From: an uncultured Verrucomicrobiota bacterium
GTDB taxonomy: Bacteria; Verrucomicrobiota; Verrucomicrobiia; Limisphaerales; UBA9464
Assembly (NCBI GenBank): GCA_903907925.1
Contig: CAIVQB010000062.1
Coordinates: forward strand, 1-59,392
Direction of reading: 5' to 3'
DNA length: 59,392 nt
Shown here one piece after another: positions 50,760 through 59,289 of the stretch. Position 1 is the stretch's first letter; every line of letters starts with the position of its first letter. The position numbers and the translations under genes are program-made. The notes under the pieces are model-generated. The model ran no database searches, was not told the DNA's origin, and saw only the letters and a program-made list of their open reading frames with translations.

Positions 50760-52805
50760 TTAGCGGGCCCGGAAAAAGGCGGTGGCGTTGGAATCGAGGT
50801 CGAAACTCGTCGTGAAACTCGGCGGGACCGACGGCAGATTTACCACCGTTTCCCACGGGCCGGCCGGCGTCGGTGCGCGTTCAATGAGCAACGGACGGGT
50901 GACTCCCGATTCCACGGTGAGGAAGACGCCTCCATCGGGTTTTGCCGCGATGACGAGGTGGGGCGGCGGCAACACCGTGTTGGCACCAGCGTGCAGGGAC
51001 AGCCGTGTCTGACGGACGTTCTGGACCAGTCCGTTCAGATCGGTTGTTCCAGCCGGAAACGTAAGCCGCGTGAAGGTCAGGGTCGCCACGTAGTCGTGTC
51101 CGTCCGTAAAAAGACCGGCCGGGAGAAGGATCGAAGTGGCGGTGTTGGTAAGCGTGATTCCGTTGCAAGGATCGGGTGCGGAATAAATTTCATCACCTTC
51201 CGAACCGTCCGCTGCCTGGGTGTGGATGTGCAATTCCAACGTCTGATTGGTCCCGCTGAGTCCGGTGAGCCAGCCCAGGCGAAACGGTTGAGTCGGATCA
51301 ATTGTCAACGCAGCCACCGTGTTGACGAATTGCGGCACCGGCGGTGCGTCGGTCCCGACGGCTAGGTCGAGGGTCTGTGTCACACCGGCCGGCCGGCGAA
51401 CGGTCAGCTTGTAACTGCCCGCCGGATAGGCCGCTTCCAAATCCGCTGCGCTGCTCCGCGAATCCAGTGCGATGAAATAGGTCAGAAGAAAGGCCGAGTT
51501 GGTCAGGCCCAGATTGTGAATGGGGACGCTGGGAATCCGAAGGCTGACGGTGACCGGCGGTGCGTTCGAATCGCCAAGGAAGAACGCTGCGAAAGCCGTT
51601 CCTCCCGCGGGATCCTCGGCAGGTGCCGTGTCGCCCGTCTGGCGATAGCTGGCCTCGCGGGTGAGCAACAGCAGATTGGCATTCAGGTTTGCGGGCAAAC
51701 CGGACGGGTTGCAATCGGTTCCGCCCCCCGAGGTGGCCGGGAGTCCGTTGCTCAATTGGCCGGGGGTCGTGGGTAACTCATGTCCCGCGAGGTCGCGGAA
51801 GTTGCCGGCCGCGCCCGGCGTGGCATTCAGGGTCCAGGTCAGGATCTGGTGGGCGGGAAGTCGTCCACCGACGCCGTCGTAGTAACAAACAAGGACCCGG
51901 TCGGACCAACCGTAGGTGAATTTGGACACATCCAGATTCGTGCTCCAGGTGATCGCGATATTGGTGCGCATCGACTCGCTGAAGACGAACGAAATGGGCA
52001 CGCCGTCGACCACGTTGGTCGAGCCATCGGGTGGGTTGGCGTAGCTGAGGCTGGGTGGTTGAGTGTCCGGGCCCGACGCGTCCGATTTCGTCTTGAGGGT
52101 GAACGTCGTGGTGCTGATGAAACCGGTGGAGAGATCCAGATCGCCCGTGGACCGGTTGGCAACGCGGGTGAAGGACAAGGTGGCCGTGTAGCTCTGACCC
52201 GGCTTCAAGGTGCCGCCGTTGAGGAACGCGGAGGGGAACGGATTATCACCGCTGTAGAAATCCGAGTAGACCTCTTTTCCACCCGTGTCGGTGATCGACA
52301 GCTCCATGTAATCGTCGCCGGTGGCACCCGCCAGGAGGTTCCAGTCCAATTCGAAATCCTGGGTCGAATCAATGGCCTGAGCGTCGGTGAAGTTGGCAAG
52401 CTGCGGCACGGTCGGGAAGTTGTCCGCCGGCATCGTGGCGGTGCCGGTTTCAGTGACTCCGAATGCGACCAACGTGAGGACGTAAACGCCGGAACCATAG
52501 ACCGAGTTGAGTGCGCTGGCGGTGGCCGCGGAATCCGTGAAGACTTTATCCAGATTGCTGGTGGACGGAACCCGGGTCGCCCCAGACGGCAGGGCCAGGG
52601 TCACGGTTGGATTTCCCCCGGCCAGACCTTTTGCCCGAAACTCAAAGTGGAAAGGAAGGCCGCTCTCCAACACCGGTGCTGCCGCACTGGTTTGGGTGAA
52701 GCGCTGCACTTTTGCCGCCAAAGTCCCTTCCTGGGCCGAACTCAGGAAGGGCAGGATTCCAGCGAACCACATCCAACGAAAAATCCACCCCGTTTTCAGC
52801 CGCAT
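50760..52805 (-). CDS. Secreted multi-domain protein with internally repeated beta modules
   Basis: 681 residues from ATG 52805, which opens a signal peptide (RLKTGWIFRWMWFAGILPFLSSA). Two similar modules are visible: QAIDSTQDFELDWNLLAGA...SYTATLSFTRV in the first part and LTIDPTQPFRLGWLTGLSG...DYVATLTFTRL near the end. Between them is a Big-type Ig domain (PPSLSYANPPDGSTNVVDGVPISFVFSE). The C-terminus resembles the start of the downstream protein (IERAPTPAGPWETV, FFRAR). A surface or adhesin-like role is possible. ATG 52820 or 52874 would lengthen the N-terminus. Confidence 0.72.
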   Translation of the reverse strand: MRLKTGWIFRWMWFAGILPFLSSAQEGTLAAKVQRFTQTSAAAPVLESGLPFHFEFRAKGLAGGNPTVTLALPSGATRVPSTSNLDKVFTDSAATASALNSVYGSGVYVLTLVAFGVTETGTATMPADNFPTVPQLANFTDAQAIDSTQDFELDWNLLAGATGDDYMELSITDTGGKEVYSDFYSGDNPFPSAFLNGGTLKPGQSYTATLSFTRVANRSTGDLDLSTGFISTTTFTLKTKSDASGPDTQPPSLSYANPPDGSTNVVDGVPISFVFSESMRTNIAITWSTNLDVSKFTYGWSDRVLVCYYDGVGGRLPAHQILTWTLNATPGAAGNFRDLAGHELPTTPGQLSNGLPATSGGGTDCNPSGLPANLNANLLLLTREASYRQTGDTAPAEDPAGGTAFAAFFLGDSNAPPVTVSLRIPSVPIHNLGLTNSAFLLTYFIALDSRSSAADLEAAYPAGSYKLTVRRPAGVTQTLDLAVGTDAPPVPQFVNTVAALTIDPTQPFRLGWLTGLSGTNQTLELHIHTQAADGSEGDEIYSAPDPCNGITLTNTATSILLPAGLFTDGHDYVATLTFTRLTFPAGTTDLNGLVQNVRQTRLSLHAGANTVLPPPHLVIAAKPDGGVFLTVESGVTRPLLIERAPTPAGPWETVVNLPSVPPSFTTSFDLDSNATAFFRAR

Positions 52806-53032
52806 GATATTCGAAATCATAGAGTTACAGTTCAAAAAATCCTTCCGACCTGCTGCTGCCTTCGGTTCAAACATCGACTGAGTTTCCTGAGACGATTCCG
52901 GCGAATCAGGACATCCGTTATGGTTAACGAAATGTGATTCAGCGGTTCGTTGAGGTGCTGCCCGGGTGCCAAGTTGTCGGGCGCTGAAATGAGGCCACCC
53001 GCCTGTGCCCCAAAGGACTGCACGGATCCAAT

Positions 53033-53791
53033 TTGCAGATCAAGCGGTCATCAATTCTAACCGCACTGGGACGCGTACGCCTCGCCATGGACGCGGCTCT
53101 GAAGCACAGTGACACCGTGAATCTTGTCCAAGAGGCGGTGGCCGGCCTGCGCACCCAGATCGAATCGGCTTTGACCCGCGGAAGTGCCCTGCCTGCCGGT
53201 GTTACGCTCGATGCGGAGATGGTCACGATGTCGCTCGGATTGATCTTCGACGGTCCACTTCGGACCCCGACCACGATCCAATGGCGCTTGAGTGGTGTGG
53301 ACGACCCCGCCCCGCCGGCGCATTCGGTGACCGTTCAATTCCGCGTTCGAAACACTGCGGTTCCATCGGAGTCGTTGAAGCCTCAGGCGCTGGTGTCAGG
53401 TTCGCCACCAGTCCCGGCGGCCCGTTCGGATCGCAAGGAGTGGATCGCCAAGGCCTGTCTGCAGGTTTTGGGCGTGCCGGGATTCGACACCTCCGCCCGT
53501 GCCGAAGTACTCGGAGACTGCCTGTCGAATCTGGTTCCCGCCGACGCCATCCGTGTTCTGGAATGGTGCCACACCGAGACGCGGCCTCCCTCAGACCATC
53601 CGCTCTGGGGAAAGTTGGGTCAGGTGCGAACGGTTCTCGGATATTCACCCCTGGGCGCACCGTCCGCCGCGGGGGTGCTGCTGGAATTGCTCCAGACTGT
53701 TTCGATCGACGAAGTGATCGTGACGCTCGGCGAACGTTGGAAATACGGAACCCACTGGCTGCCGCCCGGGGAAGCTGCGGAGCCTGTTTGA
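53033..53791 (+). CDS. Hypothetical protein
   Basis: 252 residues from TTG 53033. ATG 53087 would give 234 residues and is a real alternative. Not recognised. An N-terminal helical part is followed by a beta-rich section with a Ser/Pro linker near 115-130, and the C-terminal half is helical (WIAKACLQVLGVPGF, VLLELLQTVSIDEVIVTLGERW). No signal or membrane segment is visible, so it is probably cytosolic. Convergent with the sedolisin gene. Confidence 0.6.
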   Translation: MQIKRSSILTALGRVRLAMDAALKHSDTVNLVQEAVAGLRTQIESALTRGSALPAGVTLDAEMVTMSLGLIFDGPLRTPTTIQWRLSGVDDPAPPAHSVTVQFRVRNTAVPSESLKPQALVSGSPPVPAARSDRKEWIAKACLQVLGVPGFDTSARAEVLGDCLSNLVPADAIRVLEWCHTETRPPSDHPLWGKLGQVRTVLGYSPLGAPSAAGVLLELLQTVSIDEVIVTLGERWKYGTHWLPPGEAAEPV

Positions 53792-53816
53792 GACTTCAGC
53801 CAAAACAGGCGGGTGA

Positions 53817-54968
53817 CTACTTGGTGCTGAGCGGTCCGACCAAGGCGTTGACCACCGGTGATCCCAATCCAGTCACGAAATCGTATCCGCCCGATGCTGA
53901 ATACCCGCCGTTGCTTCCCGCTTTGGGGTCGTAGAAATACCGGGCGTTGATGGAGTAGGGGAGAACCGAACTGTTGCGGGCGAGTCCGTAGAGCGCCGTG
54001 TTCGCACTATTGAGGGTGCCGGCAATCCGCAGCGAATTGGACAAAGCCACCACGCCGGTCCAGATCGGCGCGCCGGCACTCGTCCCGCCGACCACGTACC
54101 AAGTCCCGGCATCATAGACCATCAACCCGGTATTGGGATCGGCCACCATGCTGACATCGGGCGATCCGCGGCGTTTGGCGGAGGTCCACCCGTTTTGGTA
54201 ACTCGGCCGATTGATGACGGCGCTCGTTCCCCCACCGCTTCCCGACCAGCCCACTTCCGAGAGACGGTTGGAATTTGCATCCAGGGTCAGACTCGTGCCG
54301 CCGACCGCGAGGACATACGACGAGGTCGCCGGCCATTCAACGCCGGCTCCATCGTCACCCGAAGAGGCGATGAAGGTGACGCCCAATCGGTTGAAGTGAA
54401 TGTCATACAGTGTTTCACGGGAAGACTCGCCGCCGCCCCAGCTCATCGAAACCACCCTGGCCCCGGCATTGACCGCAGCATCCACCGCGGCCAGGAGATC
54501 CGAGGTGGAACTGGACCGGGCCACCGAAAGGACGATGCGGGCTCCGGGCGCTGCGGCGTGGGCCCATTCGACGTCGAGCGCCGTTTCCAATGCCCATCCG
54601 GTATCGGCCGTGGAGGATCCGCCGATGATTTGGACGGTGGTGGAAGGAAGACCCCAGTGCGCGCAGAAGGTATTCAGATCGGCCTGGAGGGTCGGACTGC
54701 CGTAAGCGTCGACGATTGCGATGGTTTGTCCGGTGCCGGTGGTGGCGAGGGCGTCGATGCCATAGGCGTGACGGATCTGGGCCGGTGCATACGAAGTCGA
54801 GGCCGCCGGCGTGAGATTCAGGTGGAGCGGCGGCCGCCCCCGGCCGTCCTGGAGCGGTCCACCCACATGCCAGATATGCGAGTGGGAGTCGGCCCACGCG
54901 GCCCCCGAGGTCGCGGAAATGAGAAGCCCGACCGACAAGAATCGAAAAAACGCCGCAGATTCGCTCAT
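53817..54968 (-). CDS. Secreted sedolisin (S53)-type serine protease
   Basis: 383 residues with a signal peptide (to about residue 26). The S53 catalytic residues are visible: E128 and D132 (WALETALDVEWAHA), the oxyanion Asp at D205/D206 (ASSGDDGAG) and Ser S297 in GGTSAGAP. The Ca-site region near the C-terminus is GGYDFVTGLGSP. Sedolisins are acid endopeptidases made with a propeptide of about 150-200 residues. Here only about 30 residues lie between signal and catalytic domain, so no normal propeptide is present. ATG 54968 was chosen; the frame runs to 55055. Confidence 0.85.
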   Translation of the reverse strand: MSESAAFFRFLSVGLLISATSGAAWADSHSHIWHVGGPLQDGRGRPPLHLNLTPAASTSYAPAQIRHAYGIDALATTGTGQTIAIVDAYGSPTLQADLNTFCAHWGLPSTTVQIIGGSSTADTGWALETALDVEWAHAAAPGARIVLSVARSSSTSDLLAAVDAAVNAGARVVSMSWGGGESSRETLYDIHFNRLGVTFIASSGDDGAGVEWPATSSYVLAVGGTSLTLDANSNRLSEVGWSGSGGGTSAVINRPSYQNGWTSAKRRGSPDVSMVADPNTGLMVYDAGTWYVVGGTSAGAPIWTGVVALSNSLRIAGTLNSANTALYGLARNSSVLPYSINARYFYDPKAGSNGGYSASGGYDFVTGLGSPVVNALVGPLSTK

Positions 54969-55038
54969 GGGCGGAGAAATCAGCAAACTACGGGCCAGCC
55001 CGGTCGCGGACGAAATCCCCCCGCGGTCGCGCCTCATA

Positions 55039-55062
55039 CGGAGTTCCGCGTTCACGCGGTTC
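55039..55062 (+). repeat. Short motif shared with intergenic repeats R1 and R2
   Basis: ACGGAGTTCCGCGTTCACGCGGTT is a near copy of the terminal part of R1 (about 20459-20482) and R2 (about 21578-21601). It contains the small hairpin CCGCG-TTCA-CGCGG at 55046-55059. It lies in the divergent gap between the sedolisin gene and the next plus-strand gene. Nothing else of repeats R1/R2 is present here. Confidence 0.6.
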
Positions 55063-55152
55063 CCCTTTTCACCGACCCCGCCTCAATCCCCTTGCGGATT
55101 CGCCGGTGCCGGGGGACAACCGCGCCCCGCAAATTTCGGTGAACTCCCTCCT

Positions 55153-55839
55153 ATGAAATCAAAAGGCATGAACGAAGCCGACTTTCTCTCGCTGCTGCAG
55201 AAGGTCCTCCCCCAGGCCACGCCGGACCTGAAGCTCTCTTCAGCCATCTACGAACACGTGGCCCGCGAGCTCCGACTGATGAATTCGCTCAAATCATTCG
55301 AGAAGTTCTGCACCGAGGGATCCCTGCCGGATCTCGAACCCGAGACGGTCGCCAACTACGAGGGCCTGCTCGCCACCAATTTCGGTGCGAAGAACGTGAC
55401 CGTCACGCCCTCCGAAAACGGCGACGCGGTGAAAGTGGAGATCGCTCTGCCGGACCGGAAGATCACCAACCGCATCAAGGTCCAGCCGCCCGGTGCCGAG
55501 GAAGAGGAAGAACTCAAGGCCACCTACGTTCCCTTCCCGGTGGCGCTGCCGGCCGATCCCGATCTTTTGTGGGTGTTGGCCCGTCGTGAAGACCTCGGAC
55601 CCGATGAGGCCGCGATGGCGCTGGCCAGCATCGAGGAGGAATTCTGGCAGACCAAGGTGGGTCAGAAACTGTTGCGCGACCGGGTGGAAAAAACCTTCGC
55701 CGAATTCATCGCCCGTGTCCCTGCAGCGGCGCTGGCCGACAGTGGATTGAAGCGCCACTACAAGACCCCCGAGCCGCTCAAGACCCTGCGCCGCCTGGTG
55801 CCGGCCAACCAATCCGACCTCAACGCCCTGACCGCATAG
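55153..55839 (+). CDS. Hypothetical helical protein
   Basis: 228 residues from ATG 55153 (MNEADF at 55168 is an alternative). Not recognised. It begins with MNEADFLSLLQKVLPQATPDLKLSSAIYEHVARE, a helical N-terminus. A strand-rich centre (VTVTPSENGDAVKVEIALPD) and a long helical tail follow. There is no signal or membrane helix. About 160 bp separate it from the Fic gene, on the same strand. Confidence 0.6.
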   Translation: MKSKGMNEADFLSLLQKVLPQATPDLKLSSAIYEHVARELRLMNSLKSFEKFCTEGSLPDLEPETVANYEGLLATNFGAKNVTVTPSENGDAVKVEIALPDRKITNRIKVQPPGAEEEEELKATYVPFPVALPADPDLLWVLARREDLGPDEAAMALASIEEEFWQTKVGQKLLRDRVEKTFAEFIARVPAAALADSGLKRHYKTPEPLKTLRRLVPANQSDLNALTA

Positions 55840-55941
55840 GCGTCCGGCATTGCCACTGGTGGACCCCGCATTCGGGAAGAGCGGAAAACAGGACCGGTTC
55901 TATTTCCCGGACACGGATTGATCGGCCCGTGAGTGGAGTCA

Positions 55942-55974
55942 ACTTGACCAATACTTGACTGATACTTGACCCAA
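55942..55974 (+). promoter_or_regulatory. Three 11-bp-phased direct repeats upstream of the Fic gene
   Basis: ACTTGAC occurs at 55942, 55953 and 55964, exactly 11 bp apart, with ATACTTGAC shared by the last two. The set ends 28 bp before the Fic start. One copy per helical turn on the same DNA face suggests an operator for an autoregulator, or one of the copies as a -35 element (TTGACT/TTGACC). Inferred from spacing only. Confidence 0.55.
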
Positions 55975-56001
55975 AGGCGACGCATTGGCAGGCTCATTTG
56001 A

Positions 56002-57003
56002 ATGAGTTACCAACCGCAATTCACCATCACCGCGGCTCTGCTGTCACGGGTGGAGGGCATTGCCGCGCTCCGGGAGCGAATTCAGGGGGCGGCGGTTCAA
56101 GTGCCCTGGATTCCAGCTCTGCAAAAGGACACCCGCGCACGGAACACCCACAGCTCAACCGCCATTGAGGGCAATCCGCTGACGCTGGAGGAGGTCCGGG
56201 CATTGGAGGAAGGTGCCACCGTGTCGGCTCCGGTGCGGGTGCGGCGTGAAGTGTTGAACTATTTCGCCGCCTTGCGACACGTCGGGAAGCAGGCGGCAAA
56301 GAAGCGATTGACGCACGAGGACATTTTCCGCCTGCACTCCATTATCGCAGGCGAAGTGATGGACCAGGGCGAGCCGGGGCGTTATCGCACCATTCGAGTG
56401 CGGGTGGGAAAGTTCCTGCCGCCGGCACCGGAAGATGTGTCGGGCCTGATGTTCGAGCTTCTGGAGTGGTGGAACAAAGAGGCACCGGCTCTGTCTCCGG
56501 TGTTGAGCTCGGCCATCGTGCATCATCGCTTCGAATCCATTCACCCGTTTGCGGACGGCAACGGACGCACGGGCCGGGCGCTGGCGTTGTGGGAGCTCTA
56601 TCGACGCGGGTTTGATTCCCATCACATTTTCGCCGTCGACGAATTCTATTGGGAAGACCGGCCCCGCTATTATGCGGCTCTGGATGCGGTGACGCGCGCG
56701 GGCGACGACTTGACGTCATGGCTGGAGTATTGCGCCGAAGGATTGCGGCAAACTTTGGAACGCGTGTGGCACCGGATGGGTGAGCTTTCCGTTTCGACCG
56801 CCCGGGAGAAGGTCGTGCTCCGTCCACGTCAGGAGCAGTTGCTGAAACTCCTCGGAAAGCGCGGAGGCATGTCCCCATCCGAACTTTGGGCGGCGCTGAA
56901 GGTGTCCAAGCAGGGCACCCTGGATTTGTTGCGTCCGCTGATGAAAGCCGGACTGGTGAAGCGGGTGGGCACGATGAAGACTGGGCGCTACTTCTTGAAA
57001 TGA
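56002..57003 (+). CDS. Fic-domain AMPylase-type protein, self-inhibited, with C-terminal winged helix
   Basis: 333 residues. The Fic active site HPFADGNGRTGR is complete at 181-192; its His is the general base for transferring AMP (or another nucleotide moiety) to a protein hydroxyl. An N-terminal inhibitory helix is visible as S52-x3-E56-G57 (SSTAIEGN), the class II [S/T]xxxE[G/N] motif, where Glu blocks ATP binding. The C-terminal about 60 residues form a winged-helix (RQEQLLKLLGKRGGMSPSELWAALKVSKQGTLDLL), suggesting DNA binding and autoregulation. It stands alone without an antitoxin gene. Confidence 0.9.
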   Translation: MSYQPQFTITAALLSRVEGIAALRERIQGAAVQVPWIPALQKDTRARNTHSSTAIEGNPLTLEEVRALEEGATVSAPVRVRREVLNYFAALRHVGKQAAKKRLTHEDIFRLHSIIAGEVMDQGEPGRYRTIRVRVGKFLPPAPEDVSGLMFELLEWWNKEAPALSPVLSSAIVHHRFESIHPFADGNGRTGRALALWELYRRGFDSHHIFAVDEFYWEDRPRYYAALDAVTRAGDDLTSWLEYCAEGLRQTLERVWHRMGELSVSTAREKVVLRPRQEQLLKLLGKRGGMSPSELWAALKVSKQGTLDLLRPLMKAGLVKRVGTMKTGRYFLK

Positions 57004-57068
57004 ACACTCCCTGCTCCCTGAGTTGTCCTCGGGATTGACTTGTTCCGCCGAAGGTATCGACTGGTGCC

Positions 57069-58424
57069 ATGCCTTCTGTTTTCCCCCGGACCGCCGGTCG
57101 TTGCCGCGTGAAAAACCTGCCTTGGGTCGCCCGGCTTGGCTTCGCTTCTGTCCTGGCGTTCGGCTTGTCCGCCGGTGCGGACTGGCTCGAGTTCCGCGGA
57201 CCGACTGGCGACGGCCACGTCTCCGCTCCGGGCGTGAGCCAGCCGATCGGACTCCCGTTGCATTGGGATGAAACGAAGAACATCAAATGGAAGACCCCCA
57301 TTCCCTTTCACGGCCAGTCCACGCCGGTGATTCTCGACGGACAAATTTGGCTGACCACTGCCACCGAGGATGGCACCGACCTCTACGCGATCTGTGTCGA
57401 TGCCGAAACGGGCAAGGTCCGCTTCAACGAATTGGTGTTCCACACCGACACGCCGGAACCGCTCGGCAACGGCAAGGGGATGAATTGCTACGCCACGCCC
57501 ACGCCGGTGCTGGAGAAGGGCCGGGTGTACATTCACTTTGGCAGCCCGTTCACCGCCTGCCTCGACACCAGCACGGGCAAGATCCTCTGGAAGCGCGAGG
57601 ATCTGAAATGCCGGCACTACCGCGGTCCGGCCTCCTCAGTGGTCTCGTTTGAAAACATGATCCTCCTGACCTTCGATGGCGCGGATCTCCAATATCTCGT
57701 CGCCCTCGACAAGAAGACCGGAAAAACCATCTGGAACACCAAGCGTTCGGTGGCGTGGAATGATGAAAACGTTCCCGGCCCGATGGCGCGCGACGGCGAC
57801 CTGCGGAAGGCCCACGGCACGCCGTTGATCGTGACCGCGAACGGAAAACCGCTCCTGCTCAGCGCCGGCGCGAAGGCGGCCTACGGCTATGATCCGCGCA
57901 CCGGAGCCGAGCTGTGGATGGTTCGCTACCCCGATTTTTCCACCGCGCCCCGGCCGGTGTTTGACCAGGGAATTGCCTATTTTGTCAGCGGAATGACCAA
58001 GGGCGAAATGCTCGCCGTGAAAACCGACGGGCAGGGGGATGTCACCGACACCGGCATTGTCTGGCGCAACAAGAGTCACATCGGGAAATACGCCTCCCCG
58101 CTGCTGCTCGACGGCCTGATCTACACCGCGGCGGACGAAGCGTTCCTGAGCTGCCTGGATGCCGCGACCGGCCAGGTCGTCTGGTCCGAGCGCGTCGGGG
58201 GCAAGTTCGCCGCCTCGCCCATCCTGGCCGACGGCCGCATCTATTGGTTCGACCGCGCGGGCCTGGCCACCATCATCAAACCCGGCCGTGAGTTGAAAAT
58301 CATCGCCACCAACAAACTGGACGACGGATTCATGGCCTCCCCCGCCGTCTCCGGAAAAGCCCTCTACCTTCGCACCCTGTCCAATCTCTACCGGGTGGAA
58401 TCGGCTGCGCCGGAGATGGAGTGA
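57069..58424 (+). CDS. Exported PQQ-like beta-propeller protein
   Basis: 451 residues with a hydrophobic signal segment at about 18-36 (LGFASVLAFGLSAGA). DWLEFRGPTGDGHVS opens the propeller. Blade repeats with VDAETGK, LDTSTGKILWKRED, LDKKTGKTIWNT and LDAATGQVVWSE follow. The homologous gene at 17645 has similar length and motifs. It lacks a clear dehydrogenase signature. Starts 65 bp after the Fic stop on the same strand. Similar propellers in the phylum accompany sugar degradation, but no such genes are adjacent. Confidence 0.85.
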   Translation: MPSVFPRTAGRCRVKNLPWVARLGFASVLAFGLSAGADWLEFRGPTGDGHVSAPGVSQPIGLPLHWDETKNIKWKTPIPFHGQSTPVILDGQIWLTTATEDGTDLYAICVDAETGKVRFNELVFHTDTPEPLGNGKGMNCYATPTPVLEKGRVYIHFGSPFTACLDTSTGKILWKREDLKCRHYRGPASSVVSFENMILLTFDGADLQYLVALDKKTGKTIWNTKRSVAWNDENVPGPMARDGDLRKAHGTPLIVTANGKPLLLSAGAKAAYGYDPRTGAELWMVRYPDFSTAPRPVFDQGIAYFVSGMTKGEMLAVKTDGQGDVTDTGIVWRNKSHIGKYASPLLLDGLIYTAADEAFLSCLDAATGQVVWSERVGGKFAASPILADGRIYWFDRAGLATIIKPGRELKIIATNKLDDGFMASPAVSGKALYLRTLSNLYRVESAAPEME

Positions 58425-58635
58425 CGTCATTGAGATACGCGATGAATCTCCGTCTGTTCCGGCTTCGGGGCAGGATTGGATAAACAGAACCGAACCAACC
58501 AAGGTTTAGGACCCCCAATACCCACAATCAGTTTCTTTGTTCCGGTGACGTTGTTCGGCCAATGTTTTCGAGAAATGCGTTACGAAAGCAAAAGGATCTA
58601 AACTGGGTTTATTTTTAATATTTCTTTCTGATCCT
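58425..58635. other. Intergenic transition to AT-rich DNA
   Basis: Composition changes near 58,530-58,560 from GC-rich to clearly AT-rich DNA (GGTTTATTTTTAATATTTCT just before the ATPase gene). This stretch probably holds that gene's promoter, but no convincing pair of boxes could be placed. No repeats or RNA genes are seen. Confidence 0.45.
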
Positions 58636-59289
58636 ATGAAAATTACAACAATCAATTTAGATTCCTACACGAAAAATGGATTGAAAAATGTAAAAATGGA
58701 TCACCTAGGACGAGTTGTTTTAGTCGCTGGAAGAAATGGTTCTGGGAAAACTCGGCTTTTGGATTTAATTGGTAAGTGGACACAAGAGACACTCTCCGGT
58801 CTTGGTGGAAATCAGAATCGGCATGAGTTTTGTAGGAATTTTTGGGGCGATCCGGGCATTCAGTACACTGGCGAAATACCGCGGAACGGATGGTGGATGG
58901 ATTCTGAGCGCTTAAAGGATTACTTTAAAGTTCGCATGCAAATGTCGAATGCTAAAGATGCAAAAGCCGTTCGTGATGAGCTCTATCAGATCGAGTTCGA
59001 CGGTCCTGAAAGCCCCGACATAGTTCGGTTTGTGCCGAAAATCACAGAGCTTTCCGATCCGTCCGACATGACCAAAACAGAAAGAAACGAGAACGCGAGG
59101 CAAGTTGAAGTGGTCGGTGTTGCCAGAATCGAAAAGAATGAACTGGCACGAGTGCAAACGATTCAAGATCGCTGGTGGAATGCTACCCACCAAGAAAGCA
59201 AGATTTCCGATAATGAAAAACTGGATGCGATCGCCAACTACGAAGGACTGTGCTCAGTTGTGGATCGCCTTCAGTACTGTCCGGTTTAG
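58636..59289 (+). CDS. N-terminal part of an AAA-family ATPase (truncated)
   Basis: 217 residues. Walker A GRNGSGKT at 32-39 with the preceding strand VVLVAGRNGSG is typical of OLD/ABC-like ATPases found in phage-defence systems. It then stops at 59287, after about a third of the expected length, with no Walker B, signature or other catalytic part. The coding DNA is clearly richer in A and T than the rest of the window, which points to horizontal transfer. GC returns right after the stop. Truncation by deletion or by recombination is the best explanation. Confidence 0.75.
   Translation: MKITTINLDSYTKNGLKNVKMDHLGRVVLVAGRNGSGKTRLLDLIGKWTQETLSGLGGNQNRHEFCRNFWGDPGIQYTGEIPRNGWWMDSERLKDYFKVRMQMSNAKDAKAVRDELYQIEFDGPESPDIVRFVPKITELSDPSDMTKTERNENARQVEVVGVARIEKNELARVQTIQDRWWNATHQESKISDNEKLDAIANYEGLCSVVDRLQYCPV

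Noticed and set aside
51780-52937. Plus-strand frame of 385 residues
   Set aside because: Antisense to the large secreted protein; Gly/Arg-rich shadow.
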